Assembly: GCF_018967845.1 (NCBI RefSeq)
Contig: NZ_JAHLZZ010000001.1
Coordinates: forward strand, 1,240,001 to 1,304,000
Reading direction: 5' to 3'
Length of the DNA: 64,000 nucleotides
From: Hymenobacter siberiensis
GTDB taxonomy: Bacteria; Bacteroidota; Bacteroidia; Cytophagales; Hymenobacteraceae
Shown: piece by piece, positions 17,440 through 25,537 of the stretch
How the letters are laid out: every line of letters starts with the position of its first letter
Position numbering within the stretch: position 1 is the first letter of the stretch
Notes under the pieces: model-generated
Seen by the model: the letters and a program-made list of their open reading frames with translations, nothing else
Databases searched by the model: none
What the model was told of the DNA's origin: nothing
Made by a program: the position numbers and the translations under genes

Positions 17440-17931
17440 ATGCTGACCAAAAATTTTACCCACGTCAATGCCGCTAACCAGCCCACCATGGTGGATGTAG
17501 GGAGTAAAGTGCCTACCCGCCGGGTAGCCCGCGCCCACTGCCGCGTGGTGCTGGGGCAGGAGCTGCTGAGCCGCGTGCAGGCTGGCGAAATGCCTTCGCA
17601 CAAAGGCCCGGTCATTCACACCGCCATCCTGGCGGGCATCATGGGCGCGAAAAGAACCGCCGACCTTATCCCCCTCTGCCATCCGCTGGGGCTGGACGAT
17701 TGCAGCATCACCATCGAGCCCGACGGTCCCGATGCCCTGCGCGTGGTGTGCACGGCTGTGGTCACGGGCCGTACCGGCGTGGAGATGGAGGCCCTGACCG
17801 GCGCCACCGTGGCCGCCCTCACCATATATGATATGTGCAAGGCGTTTTCGCACGACATCAGCATTGAAGGCGTGCAGCTGATGGAGAAAACCGGCGGCAA
17901 AAAAGACTTTCATCGCGCAGAAAATTCGTAA
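17440..17931 (+). CDS. moaC: Cyclic pyranopterin monophosphate synthase MoaC
   Basis: This 163-residue enzyme works after MoaA in the first step of molybdenum cofactor synthesis. Family motifs are MVDVGSK, HKGPVIHTAILAGIMGAKRT, IPLCHPLGLDDC, GVEMEALTGATVAALTIYDMCKA and IEGVQLMEKTGGK, all intact. The start is ATG at 17440, where the family match begins. It ends 8 bp before the mobA fusion gene and is probably co-transcribed with it. Confidence 0.96.
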   Translation: MLTKNFTHVNAANQPTMVDVGSKVPTRRVARAHCRVVLGQELLSRVQAGEMPSHKGPVIHTAILAGIMGAKRTADLIPLCHPLGLDDCSITIEPDGPDALRVVCTAVVTGRTGVEMEALTGATVAALTIYDMCKAFSHDISIEGVQLMEKTGGKKDFHRAENS

Positions 17932-17939
17932 ATTCCGAC

Positions 17940-19145
17940 ATGGATAGTCTATCAAGCTCAACCGTAAAACGCACCAAGCACGCCGCCCTCACCCGCCCCG
18001 ATGTGGGCGAATTTGGCCGCCACGAGCTGGCTATTCTGGGTGCGCCCTGCGGCGACATTCAAACGTTGGTGGCCCGGCTGCTACCGCTGTTAGCGCCCAC
18101 ATTGCGCGTGGCCTACGTCGATGCTGACCACGCCGCCGGCGATAGTGCGGCAAGTGCCAGCTTGCCGTCAGATACCCCAGCCAAGCCCATGCCCTATGTG
18201 GCCGAAAATGGTCTTTCGGCGGAGCTGGTCGATAAAATTACCTACCGCCAGCTCAACCTCACGCGGGCCCTCGATAAGTTCTCGCAGCCCGAGCTACTGG
18301 CCCACGAAAGCGTGGTGCTGGTGAACGGCAACCACTTCCGTGCCCGCCAGCAGGTCGTCATCATCGACCCGCGCAAGCCGCTGGATAAGAAGCTCGACCG
18401 CCTCACTGACGTGCGACTGATTTTGCTGGCCGAGGGCCAGACCGACCTGCCCGCCGTGCTGCTGGAGCACCTCAGCGCCGCGCCGCTGCCGCCCGTGCTG
18501 CCGCTGGCCGACACGGTCAAAATCGCGGCCTTCATCCGGCAGTGGTACCAGCTGGCGCTGCCGGTGCTGCGCGGCCTGGTGCTGGCCGGCGGCCGCAGCG
18601 AGCGCATGCAAACCGACAAGGGTGCCCTACACTATCACAGCCTCGACCAGCGCCAGCACACCGCCGCCCTGCTGGCCGAATTCTGCCCCGATGTGTGCGT
18701 ATCGGTGCGCCCCGACCAGGCGGCCGGGCTGCCCGCCGGCCTCACTGCGCTGCCCGATACCTTCCTGAACCTGGGGCCGTTGGGCGGTATCCTATCGGCT
18801 TTCCAGGCCGACCCCAATGCGGCGTGGCTGGTACTGGCCTGCGACCTGCCTTTTCTGACCCGCGAAACGCTGGAGCATCTGGTGACGAACCGGCAGCCGG
18901 CCCGCATGGCCACATCCTTCCGCAGCCCATTCGACGAGTTTCCGGAGCCGCTGGTGAGCATCTGGGAGCCGCGCAGCTACGGGCAGCTGCTGCGGTTTCT
19001 GAGCCTGGGTTACTCCTGCCCGCGCAAGGCGCTCATCAATTCCGACATTGAGCTGCTGAACCCGCCCGCGCCCGGCGAACTGCGCAATGTGAACACGCCG
19101 GCGGAGCGTGCCGCCGCCACGCAGGAGCTGGAGCCGCGCCGGTAG
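17940..19145 (+). CDS. mobA: Fused MobA-type molybdenum cofactor nucleotidyltransferase with N-terminal extra domain
   Basis: The C-terminal about 190 residues are a MobA-type nucleotidyltransferase, with LVLAGGRSERMQTDKGAL as the GTP-binding loop, the LGGILSAF segment and LACDLPFL as the metal-binding aspartate. The first about 200 residues form a second domain beginning HELAILGAPCGDIQTLVARLL and AYVDADHAAGD. This resembles a MobB-like nucleotide-binding fold with a broken P-loop; that comparison is tentative. MobA attaches a nucleotide to molybdopterin for DMSO-reductase-type enzymes such as the FdhF-like protein in this window. It directly follows moaC. Confidence 0.88.
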   Translation: MDSLSSSTVKRTKHAALTRPDVGEFGRHELAILGAPCGDIQTLVARLLPLLAPTLRVAYVDADHAAGDSAASASLPSDTPAKPMPYVAENGLSAELVDKITYRQLNLTRALDKFSQPELLAHESVVLVNGNHFRARQQVVIIDPRKPLDKKLDRLTDVRLILLAEGQTDLPAVLLEHLSAAPLPPVLPLADTVKIAAFIRQWYQLALPVLRGLVLAGGRSERMQTDKGALHYHSLDQRQHTAALLAEFCPDVCVSVRPDQAAGLPAGLTALPDTFLNLGPLGGILSAFQADPNAAWLVLACDLPFLTRETLEHLVTNRQPARMATSFRSPFDEFPEPLVSIWEPRSYGQLLRFLSLGYSCPRKALINSDIELLNPPAPGELRNVNTPAERAAATQELEPRR

Positions 19146-19167
19146 CCTGGCTCCAGGGCTGGAATAA

Positions 19168-19822
19168 AAACGGGTGGCGGGCAACTTCAGGCCCGCCAAC
19201 AACGGGATGCCCGACCCCAAAGCCCCGTTCTTCCAACTGCTGCCCGATAACGTCGGCTACCTTTCATTGGGTACTATATAGACAGGATGAGCTGCCCGCC
19301 GCTATGGTCCAGCTGAAAAATACCAAAGGCCTCGTCATCGACATCCGCAACTACCCGGCGGAGTTCGTGGTGTTTTCGCTCACCAAGTATTTGTCAGCCA
19401 AGCCGGTGCCGTTTGTATGGTTCAGCGAGCCGCAGCCCACGTACCCGGGTGTGTTTCTGCGCACGCCGGTTACGGCCGTATGGGGCACCAAAGATGCCCC
19501 GTACGCGGGCAAGGTCGTTATTCTGGTGAATGAGCTGAGCCAGAGCCAGTCGGAATACACCACCATGGCCCTGCGGGCCGTGCCGGGGGCCAAAGTGGTG
19601 GGCAGCACTACCGCCGGGGCCGATGGCAACGTGTCGACCATCATCTTGCCCGGCAACATCTCCACTATGATTAGCGGCCTCGGCGTGTACTACCCCGACG
19701 GCGGCGAAACCCAGCGCGTGGGCATTGTGTCCGACGTGGTGGCGCAGCCCACCATCGCCGGCATCCAGGCCGGGCGCGATGAGGTGCTGGAAAAAGCCGT
19801 GCAGCTGATTGCCGGCCAGTAG
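19168..19822 (+). pseudogene. Remnant of an S41-family peptidase
   Basis: The readable part from 19304 contains GLVIDIRNYPAEFVVF, VVILVNELSQSQSEYTTMAL, the catalytic-type SQSE segment and GVYYPDGGETQRVGI, all typical of the C-terminal half of S41 (tail-specific) peptidases. Upstream, another frame reads APFFQLLPDNVGYLSLGTI and then hits TAG at about 19279; continuing homology (QDELPAAMVQLKN) is one frame over. The signal peptide and N-terminal half are missing, and it abuts the mobA gene. It is a truncated, frameshifted relic. Confidence 0.85.
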
Positions 19823-20001
19823 CGGCCGGCCATGCCAGACCTGCGGGCCAGTTTCTGCCAGAAAGGAACCGCCCGTCCGGTAGTTATTTTTTTGTGCTGC
19901 GGTTCAGACTATTATCCGATAAACCAACGTTAGGGCCGCGCGTTGGCACGTTTTTGAATGACGAGCCCACGACACGTCTTATCAACCAACCTTATTTCAT
20001 C

Positions 20002-20694
20002 ATGAAAAAGACTGCAATTCTAGCTGCCGCGCTGCTGGCTACGGCTGCTGTTTCGTCGGCTCAGGCCCAGAGTGTGCGCATCGGGCTGCGCGCCGGAGCC
20101 AACTACTCCAACCTGGCTGGCAACGTTCATAATCAGGATACTTACAACAATAAATTCGGCTTTCTGGGCGGCGTAATGCTCAATGTGCCGCTCATTCAGG
20201 ACGGCTTCCTGTCGCTCCAGCCCGAAGTGCTGTATTCGCAGAAAGGCTTCGAAAACAAGCCTGCCGAATTCACCGGCCTGCTCGGAGCCAAGCAAAAGCG
20301 CGAAGGCCAGGTAAACTACAACTACCTCGACGTGCCGGTGCTGCTGAAAGTGCGCGCCGCCGGTCTCATCTTCGAGGCAGGCCCCCAGTATTCCTACCTG
20401 CTGAGCGCCAACAACCAGACCAAAATCACGACTACGCCCGCGCTGGGCGGCTCGCCTACCACTACCGAGGCGCAGGACAAGACCGATGTCAGCGGCTTCA
20501 ATCGCAACGAGCTGGGCTACCTGGCTGGCGTGGGCTACGAAGCCGAAAACGGCCTCAGTCTGAGCCTGCGCTACACCGGTGCCTTCAGCGACTTCGTGAA
20601 ATCCGACAATAATACTTACTTCAATGGCGACCTGAAAAACGCCCGCCACTCGGCCTTCCAGCTCTCGCTGGGCTACCTGATTCCGAGCAAGTAA
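20002..20694 (+). CDS. PorT-like outer-membrane beta-barrel (porin family) protein
   Basis: This 230-residue protein has a signal peptide (MKKTAILAAALLATAAVSSAQAQ) and eight-strand barrel character: alternating strands with RIGLRAGANYSNL, GFLGGVMLNVPL, SLQPEVLYSQKGF, YLDVPVLLKVR, EAGPQYSYLLS, ELGYLAGVGYE and the C-terminal SAFQLSLGYLIPSK. This matches the outer membrane beta-barrel domain family common in Bacteroidota. The ATG at 20002 gives a proper signal peptide; the open frame upstream does not. It is followed by two strong hairpins. Specific function is unknown. Confidence 0.88.
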   Translation: MKKTAILAAALLATAAVSSAQAQSVRIGLRAGANYSNLAGNVHNQDTYNNKFGFLGGVMLNVPLIQDGFLSLQPEVLYSQKGFENKPAEFTGLLGAKQKREGQVNYNYLDVPVLLKVRAAGLIFEAGPQYSYLLSANNQTKITTTPALGGSPTTTEAQDKTDVSGFNRNELGYLAGVGYEAENGLSLSLRYTGAFSDFVKSDNNTYFNGDLKNARHSAFQLSLGYLIPSK

Positions 20695-20704
20695 GAGCCG
20701 CGTA

Positions 20705-20739
20705 CGCCGGTCGGACCGCCCTAGGCGGTCCGACCGGCG
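20705..20739. terminator. Perfect 16-bp hairpin after the porin gene
   Basis: CGCCGGTCGGACCGCC (20705-20720) pairs perfectly with GGCGGTCCGACCGGCG (20724-20739) around a 3-nt loop. It starts 10 bp after the porin stop and is the first of two hairpins between converging genes. Confidence 0.75.
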
Positions 20740-20748
20740 CGATACCAA

Positions 20749-20786
20749 AAAGATGCCCGGCTTCTGGAAAGAAGCCGGGCATCTTT
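20749..20786. terminator. Bidirectional terminator between porin and moaE
   Basis: AAAGATGCCCGGCTTC (20749-20764) pairs perfectly with GAAGCCGGGCATCTTT (20771-20786), loop of 6 nt, with A- and T-rich flanks on both sides. It sits between genes that converge, so it can end transcription in both directions. Confidence 0.85.
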
Positions 20787-20801
20787 ACTTCTAAAGATTC
20801 C

Positions 20802-21224
20802 TTACGGGTGCGCTGCCACCCATTCCGTGCCATCCTCATATTCCTCACGCTTCCAGATGGTGACCACCTGCTTCAGTGTATCAATGATAAACTGGCAGGC
20901 GGCGAAGCTCTCGGCGCGGTGCGGCGTGGCTACTGCCACTACTACGGCCACATCGCCGAGCTCCAGCGTGCCTTTGCGGTGCACCACGGCCACTTCCTGC
21001 AGCATGGGCCACTTTTCGTAGGCCTGCGCTACCACATGGCCCAGTTGCGTGAGTGCCATGCTGTCGTAAGACTCGTAGTGCAGCCGGCGCACCGGTCGGC
21101 CGCCCGACTGGTTGCGCACCGTGCCGACAAAGGAGTTGACTGCGCCGGCGGTATCGGTTTGCACAGCTGCGAGAGCGGCGGCAATGTCAATGGGCTGGTC
21201 GGTAATGGAGAGGTGAGGGGTCAT
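20802..21224 (-). CDS. moaE: Molybdopterin synthase catalytic subunit MoaE
   Basis: This 140-residue large subunit of molybdopterin synthase transfers sulfur from the MoaD C-terminus to precursor Z. Marks are GAVNSFVGTVRNQSGGRPVRRLHYESYDSMA, VAVVHRKGTLELGDVAVVVAVATPHRAESFAACQFIIDTLKQVVTIWKREEYEDGTEW by region (residues about 28-58 and 78-135), including the active-site Lys-x-x-x-Trp-Lys-Arg-Glu run. The ATG at 21224 is where homology begins. moaD lies upstream on the same strand, separated by an inverted repeat. Confidence 0.95.
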   Translation of the reverse strand: MTPHLSITDQPIDIAAALAAVQTDTAGAVNSFVGTVRNQSGGRPVRRLHYESYDSMALTQLGHVVAQAYEKWPMLQEVAVVHRKGTLELGDVAVVVAVATPHRAESFAACQFIIDTLKQVVTIWKREEYEDGTEWVAAHP

Positions 21225-21231
21225 GTGGGCA

Positions 21232-21308
21232 GTAGCGCGGACTTTTAGTCCGCGATTCGGGAAAAATGTGCGGAAACTATTCAGGCGCGGACTAAAAGTC
21301 CGCGCTAC
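21232..21308. repeat. Long inverted repeat between moaE and moaD
   Basis: A 23-bp arm at 21232-21254 (GTAGCGCGGAC... with CTTTTAGTCCGCG) is the exact reverse complement of 21286-21308. Each arm is itself partly palindromic (GCGGACT/AGTCCGC). It is a different sequence from the TCATGC-type repeats elsewhere in the window, but has the same layout and intergenic position. Confidence 0.8.
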
Positions 21309-21309
21309 A

Positions 21310-21552
21310 TCAGCCACCGGCTACGGGCGGGATGAGGGCAATTTCGTCCACCGTGTGCAGGGGCTGGTCGTTGCCGGCATACTCGTTGTTTACGGCTACA
21401 GCACAGCTGCGCAGGTCGCCCAGGGCGGGGTACTGGCGGCGCATTTCGGCCAGCAACTCGCCCACCGTGGCGGGGGCGGGGGCCGGCAGCTCGATAACGG
21501 ACGTACCCACAATCTCGCGGGTAATGCCGAAGAGGGCGACTTTTAATGACAT
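21310..21552 (-). CDS. moaD: Molybdopterin synthase sulfur carrier subunit MoaD
   Basis: This 80-residue ubiquitin-like protein ends in PPVAGG, the Gly-Gly tail that carries the thiocarboxylate used by MoaE. VALFGITREIVG and VNNEYAGNDQPLHTVDEIALIPPV match the family. Start ATG at 21552; the in-frame extension upstream has no family content. It is divergent from moaA. Confidence 0.94.
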   Translation of the reverse strand: MSLKVALFGITREIVGTSVIELPAPAPATVGELLAEMRRQYPALGDLRSCAVAVNNEYAGNDQPLHTVDEIALIPPVAGG

Positions 21553-21678
21553 ATCTTTAGACCTAAATTCTGTGGGTTGAAAACCGGCTGCGGATAGTGC
21601 TTCGGCCTGTGGCCTGAACACCTTTCCTGCGTCCGGGGTTTACCACAAGCCGGCAGTCTTACGTACAGACGGACAAAA

Positions 21679-22728
21679 TTGGTGATAAACGTGCTTCCAT
21701 CCCTACTCTCGCCGGCCGTGCCGGCCGTTACGCCCCTTTTCGACCAGCATGGCCGGCCGCTGGAATACCTGCGCCTGGCCGTGACGGACCGCTGCAACCT
21801 GCGCTGCTTCTACTGCATGCCCGAAGAAGGCATTAAGTACATGCCCAAGCACGAGCTGCTGAGCTACGAGGAAATGCTGCGCCTTACGGGCCTGCTGGCC
21901 GGCCTGGGCGTGCGCAAAGTGCGCCTGACGGGCGGCGAGCCCTTCGTGCGGCGCGACCTGGTACCGTTCATGGAGCAGCTGGCCCAGCTGCCCGGCATCG
22001 ATGATATCAGCCTGACCACCAATGGCGTGCTTACCGCACCGCACGTGCCGGCCCTGGTCCGCCTGGGCGTGAAGGCCGTGAATCTCAGCCTCGATACGCT
22101 GGACCGCGAGCGGTTCTTCCAGATAACGCGGCGCGACGAGTTGCCCAAGGTGATGGAAACCTTCCACGCCCTGCTGGAGGCCGGCATTCAGCTGAAAATC
22201 AACGCTGTGGTGATGGACGGCCAGAACATCGACGACCTCATTCCGCTGGCCGCCCTTAGCCGCGACCTGCCCGTGGATGTGCGCTTCATCGAAGAAATGC
22301 CCTTCAACGGTGGCAGCCACGCCGCCGGCCCTGCCTCGCTGCCCTGGAACCACATTCGCATCCGCCAGCACCTGGAGGCCCATTTCGGCGAGCTGACGCC
22401 CGTGGCCATGCCGGCCGGGGCCACGGCCTCGGAATACCGCATGGCCGGGCACCGGGGCACGGTGGGCATCATTGCGGCCTACTCGCGCACCTTCTGCGGC
22501 ACCTGCAACCGCCTGCGCCTCACGGCCGAAGGCGGTATCAAAACCTGCCTCTACGACCAGGGCGTGCTCGATACCCGCGCCCTGCTGCGCGGCGGCGCTT
22601 CGGATGCGGAAATTGTGGCGGCGCTGTCGGCTGCGTTCCGCTACCGGGCGGCCAACGGCTTCGAGGCCGAGCGGCAGCGGCCGTTGCACCAGCTCAGCTT
22701 CGAGAGCATGGCCACGATTGGGGGGTAA
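21679..22728 (+). CDS. moaA: GTP 3',8-cyclase MoaA (radical SAM)
   Basis: This protein of about 349 residues begins molybdenum cofactor synthesis by rearranging GTP. The radical-SAM cluster motif is CNLRCFYCMPEEG and the second cluster is FCGTCNRLRLTAEGGIKTCL. The family motifs VRLTGGEPFVRRDL, LTTNG and VNLSLDTL are present. Its last residues are MATIGG, giving the conserved C-terminal GG. There is no ATG at the start: TTG at 21679 or GTG at 21682 or 21691 must be used. Confidence 0.95.
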   Translation: MVINVLPSLLSPAVPAVTPLFDQHGRPLEYLRLAVTDRCNLRCFYCMPEEGIKYMPKHELLSYEEMLRLTGLLAGLGVRKVRLTGGEPFVRRDLVPFMEQLAQLPGIDDISLTTNGVLTAPHVPALVRLGVKAVNLSLDTLDRERFFQITRRDELPKVMETFHALLEAGIQLKINAVVMDGQNIDDLIPLAALSRDLPVDVRFIEEMPFNGGSHAAGPASLPWNHIRIRQHLEAHFGELTPVAMPAGATASEYRMAGHRGTVGIIAAYSRTFCGTCNRLRLTAEGGIKTCLYDQGVLDTRALLRGGASDAEIVAALSAAFRYRAANGFEAERQRPLHQLSFESMATIGG

Positions 22729-22800
22729 AAGGTTTTTGGGCCAACGGGTTTTACCTTGGCGGCCCCGAAGGCAAGTGCTTCCATAGAAAGCAGCCCGCTG

Positions 22801-23598
22801 ATGATGAAAGTTGTGCTTATTGTGCTTAGCGTGGTGGTGGCGCTGTACTTACTGCTGTGCGGGGCACTGTATTTCAAGCAGGAAAAGCTGCTGTTTGCCC
22901 CCACGCACTTGCCGGCCGGCTATCAGTTTCGTTTTCCCGGCCCGTTTGAGGAGCGGTGGACGACCGCTGCCGATGGCACCCAACTGCACGGCCTGCTTTT
23001 CAAAGCGCCTGATTCCAAGGGCCTGATATTCTACCTGCATGGCAATGGCGGCGCGCTCGACAGCTAGTGTAACGCGGCTGCCACCTACACTGCGTTGCAC
23101 TACGATGTGTTCCTGCTCGACTACCGGGGCTATGGCAAAAGCGGTGGTACCATCACAAACCAGGCCCAGATGCTGGCCGATGTGGATATTGTGTATCAGC
23201 AGCTGCGGCCCGAATACCCCGAAAACCGTACCATTGTGCTGGGCTACTCCCTTGGTACCGGGCCGGCCACCTGGCTGGCCGCCCGCCGCCACCCGAAGCT
23301 GCTGATTTTGCAGGCTCCGTACTTTAGCATGCGCGACATGGCGGCGCGGCTTTATCCGTTTGTGCCGGCCCTCGTTTTGCGCTACCCCATGGCCACCAAT
23401 GAGTTGATTGGCCGGGTGCGTCCGCCCATCGTGCCGTTTCATGGCGACCGCGACGAGGTGATTGACTACAACTCGACGTTGCGGCTGAAAGCGTTGCTCA
23501 AGCCCACCGACAAGCTCATTGTGCTGCCCGGCGCGCGCCACAACGGCATGACCGACAACCCACAGTATCAGCAGAAGCTGGCAAAGCTCCTGAAGTAG
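22801..23598 (+). pseudogene. Membrane-anchored alpha/beta hydrolase interrupted by an in-frame amber stop
   Basis: The frame from ATG 22801 reads a transmembrane anchor (VVLIVLSVVVALYLLLCGALYF), then LIFYLHGNGGALDS and a TAG at 23065-23067. The same frame continues without a shift as AATYTALHYDVFLLDYRGYGKSGG, the nucleophile elbow LGYSLGTGPATWLA, HGDRDEVIDY and GARHNGM, i.e. Ser, Asp and His of a complete hydrolase of the BEM46/YqkD type. In such proteins Trp is expected at the stop position, so TGG to TAG is the simplest origin. It is probably inactive unless the amber codon is read through. It lies 72 bp after moaA. Confidence 0.88.
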
Positions 23599-23809
23599 TC
23601 GCAGTGGCCGTTTTCAAAGCCAATCAATTGGCAACAATTCACTGATTGTCAAATATTTTTGCAGTAAATCGCCGGCGGGAAGTTTTGCTGGCGTATAAAC
23701 TGTGCTTTTATAATACAGGCAACTTCGCGGCGCTGGCCGGCGTTGGCTAAGCTTGTAATTTGCCGAAATCGGGACCCCGGTTCCGGCGGATTACCGCTAC
23801 GCTATTCGG

Positions 23810-24979
23810 ATGATGAACATGATTTCGCTACCGCCGGCCACCGGCTATATTTCCCGCAAAACCCACCGCTTGGCCGTAGGGGTACTATTTTTCCTGTTGG
23901 GCCTGTGCTTTGCCAGCTGGGCGTCGCGCATTCCGAGCGTGCAGCAGGCAATGGGCATTTCGGAGGCGGCGCTGGGCGGCGTGCTGCTGGCCATTCCGCT
24001 AGGGCAGCTGGCGTCATTGCCGCTGGCGGGCTGGCTGGTGGCCAGGCAGGGCAGCCGCCGGGTGGTGCTGTGGGGCGTGGTGCTCTACGCCACGGCGCTG
24101 CTGGGGCTGGGCTGGGCCAGTAGCCTCTGGCAGCTGCTGCCGTGCCTGGTGCTCTTCGGCGTGGGCGGCAACCTCACCAATATTTCGGTGAATACCCAGG
24201 CCGTGGGCGTGGAGCGGCTTTATAAGCACAAGCCCATTATGGCCTCCTTTCATGGACTGTGGAGCCTGGCGGGGTTTGTGGCGGCGGCCGTGGGCTCGTT
24301 TATGATTGGGTACGCGGTGCCGCCGGGTGTGCATTTTATTTTTATTTCCCTGTTTATTCTGGCCGGACTGGTGGTGAGCGCCGGCTACATCGTGCGCGAG
24401 GATTCGGGCGTCGACCCCGACCAGCCCATCTTCGTGAAGCCCGATAAGGAGCTGCTGGGCCTGGGGGCCATTGCCTTCTGCGCACTCATCTGCGAGGGAG
24501 CCATGTTCGACTGGAGCGGGGTGTATTTCAAGAAGGTTATTCAGGCCGACAAGGCCTGGGTGGGCGCGGGCTACACGGCCTTTATGAGCACCATGGCGCT
24601 GGGCCGTTTCGGGGCCGACTGGCTGGCTCACCGCCTCGGGCCGAAGCGTGTGATTCAGCTCAGCGGCCTGCTCACGGCCACCGGGCTGAGCATTGCCGTG
24701 GTCTGGCCCACGCTGCCCACGGCGCTGCTGGGCTTTTTGCTGGTGGGTTTCGGCACGTCGGCGGTGGTGCCGCTGGTGTACTCGGCGGCGGGCAAGTCGA
24801 CCCATATGTCGGCCGGGATGTCGCTGGCGGCAGTTTCTACGATTGGCTTTTTCGGGTTCCTGCTGGGGCCGCCGGTCATTGGCTTCGTGGCGGGCGCAAC
24901 GAGTTTGCGGGTGTCGTTCGCGCTGATTGCCGTGATGGGGCTGTGCGTGTCGGCGGTGGCGAGCCGGGTGCGGGTGTAG
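23810..24979 (+). CDS. MFS transporter
   Basis: This 389-residue membrane protein has about twelve transmembrane segments in two halves. The opening LFFLLGLCFASWASRIPSVQ and the mid-region MFDWSGVYFKKVIQ resemble the YbjJ-type MFS group. The loop GWLVARQGSRRVVLWG is the MFS motif A position. Substrate cannot be told. The start ATG at 23810 is the first of the closely spaced Mets. It is followed by a TCATGC-type inverted repeat. Confidence 0.85.
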   Translation: MMNMISLPPATGYISRKTHRLAVGVLFFLLGLCFASWASRIPSVQQAMGISEAALGGVLLAIPLGQLASLPLAGWLVARQGSRRVVLWGVVLYATALLGLGWASSLWQLLPCLVLFGVGGNLTNISVNTQAVGVERLYKHKPIMASFHGLWSLAGFVAAAVGSFMIGYAVPPGVHFIFISLFILAGLVVSAGYIVREDSGVDPDQPIFVKPDKELLGLGAIAFCALICEGAMFDWSGVYFKKVIQADKAWVGAGYTAFMSTMALGRFGADWLAHRLGPKRVIQLSGLLTATGLSIAVVWPTLPTALLGFLLVGFGTSAVVPLVYSAAGKSTHMSAGMSLAAVSTIGFFGFLLGPPVIGFVAGATSLRVSFALIAVMGLCVSAVASRVRV

Positions 24980-25010
24980 GCTTTCTAAGTGATAAGTGAA
25001 AGCCGGAAGA

Positions 25011-25123
25011 AACGTCATGCTTAGCTTGCCGAAGCATCTCTACCGCGCAACTAATTCCAACATTTAGGTTAGTATTGAGGTAGAGATGCTTCGACTGCGC
25101 TCCGCTTGCTCAGCATGACGTTC
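25011..25123. repeat. TCATGC-type intergenic inverted repeat, copy 1
   Basis: The left arm begins AACGTCATGCTTAGCTTGC and continues GAAGCATCTCTACC; the right arm is its approximate reverse complement, GGTAGAGATGCTTCGAC ending CAGCATGACGTT. Loop about 40 bp. It lies between the MFS gene and the cupin gene. Confidence 0.85.
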
Positions 25124-25152
25124 TAATAAATCCCACTCAATTCACATACCCA

Positions 25153-25530
25153 ATGGAAAACCCCCAAACAGTCACCAAATACACCTGGGACGACATGCCC
25201 AAAGAGCAGGTGACCGACCAGCTTTCGCGCCGCCTCATCACGGGCGACAAGATGATGCTGGCCCACGTTTACCTCAAAAAAGGCTGCATCGTGCCCCTGC
25301 ACCAGCACCACAACGAGCAGATTACCTACATCCTGGAAGGCGCGCTCCGCTTCTGGATTGGTTCCGAAGATGCCGAGCCCATCGTAGTTGGCGTAGGCGA
25401 GGTGCTGCACATTCCGTCCAATGTCTGGCACAAGGCCGAGGCCATCGAAGACACGCTTGATGTGGATATTTTCAGCCCGCCCCGCCAGGACTGGTTGGAT
25501 AAATCGGATGATTATCTGCGCCTGAAATAG
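25153..25530 (+). CDS. Single-domain cupin protein
   Basis: This 125-residue protein carries the first cupin motif in VPLHQHHNEQITYILEG (His, His, Glu for metal) and the second in GEVLHIPSNVWHKAEA (His). It resembles KdgF-like cupins, some of which act on uronate breakdown products. It starts at ATG 25153 and ends 7 bp before an SDR gene, so the two are likely one operon. Substrate is not known. Confidence 0.85.
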   Translation: MENPQTVTKYTWDDMPKEQVTDQLSRRLITGDKMMLAHVYLKKGCIVPLHQHHNEQITYILEGALRFWIGSEDAEPIVVGVGEVLHIPSNVWHKAEAIEDTLDVDIFSPPRQDWLDKSDDYLRLK

Positions 25531-25537
25531 CCCGATT

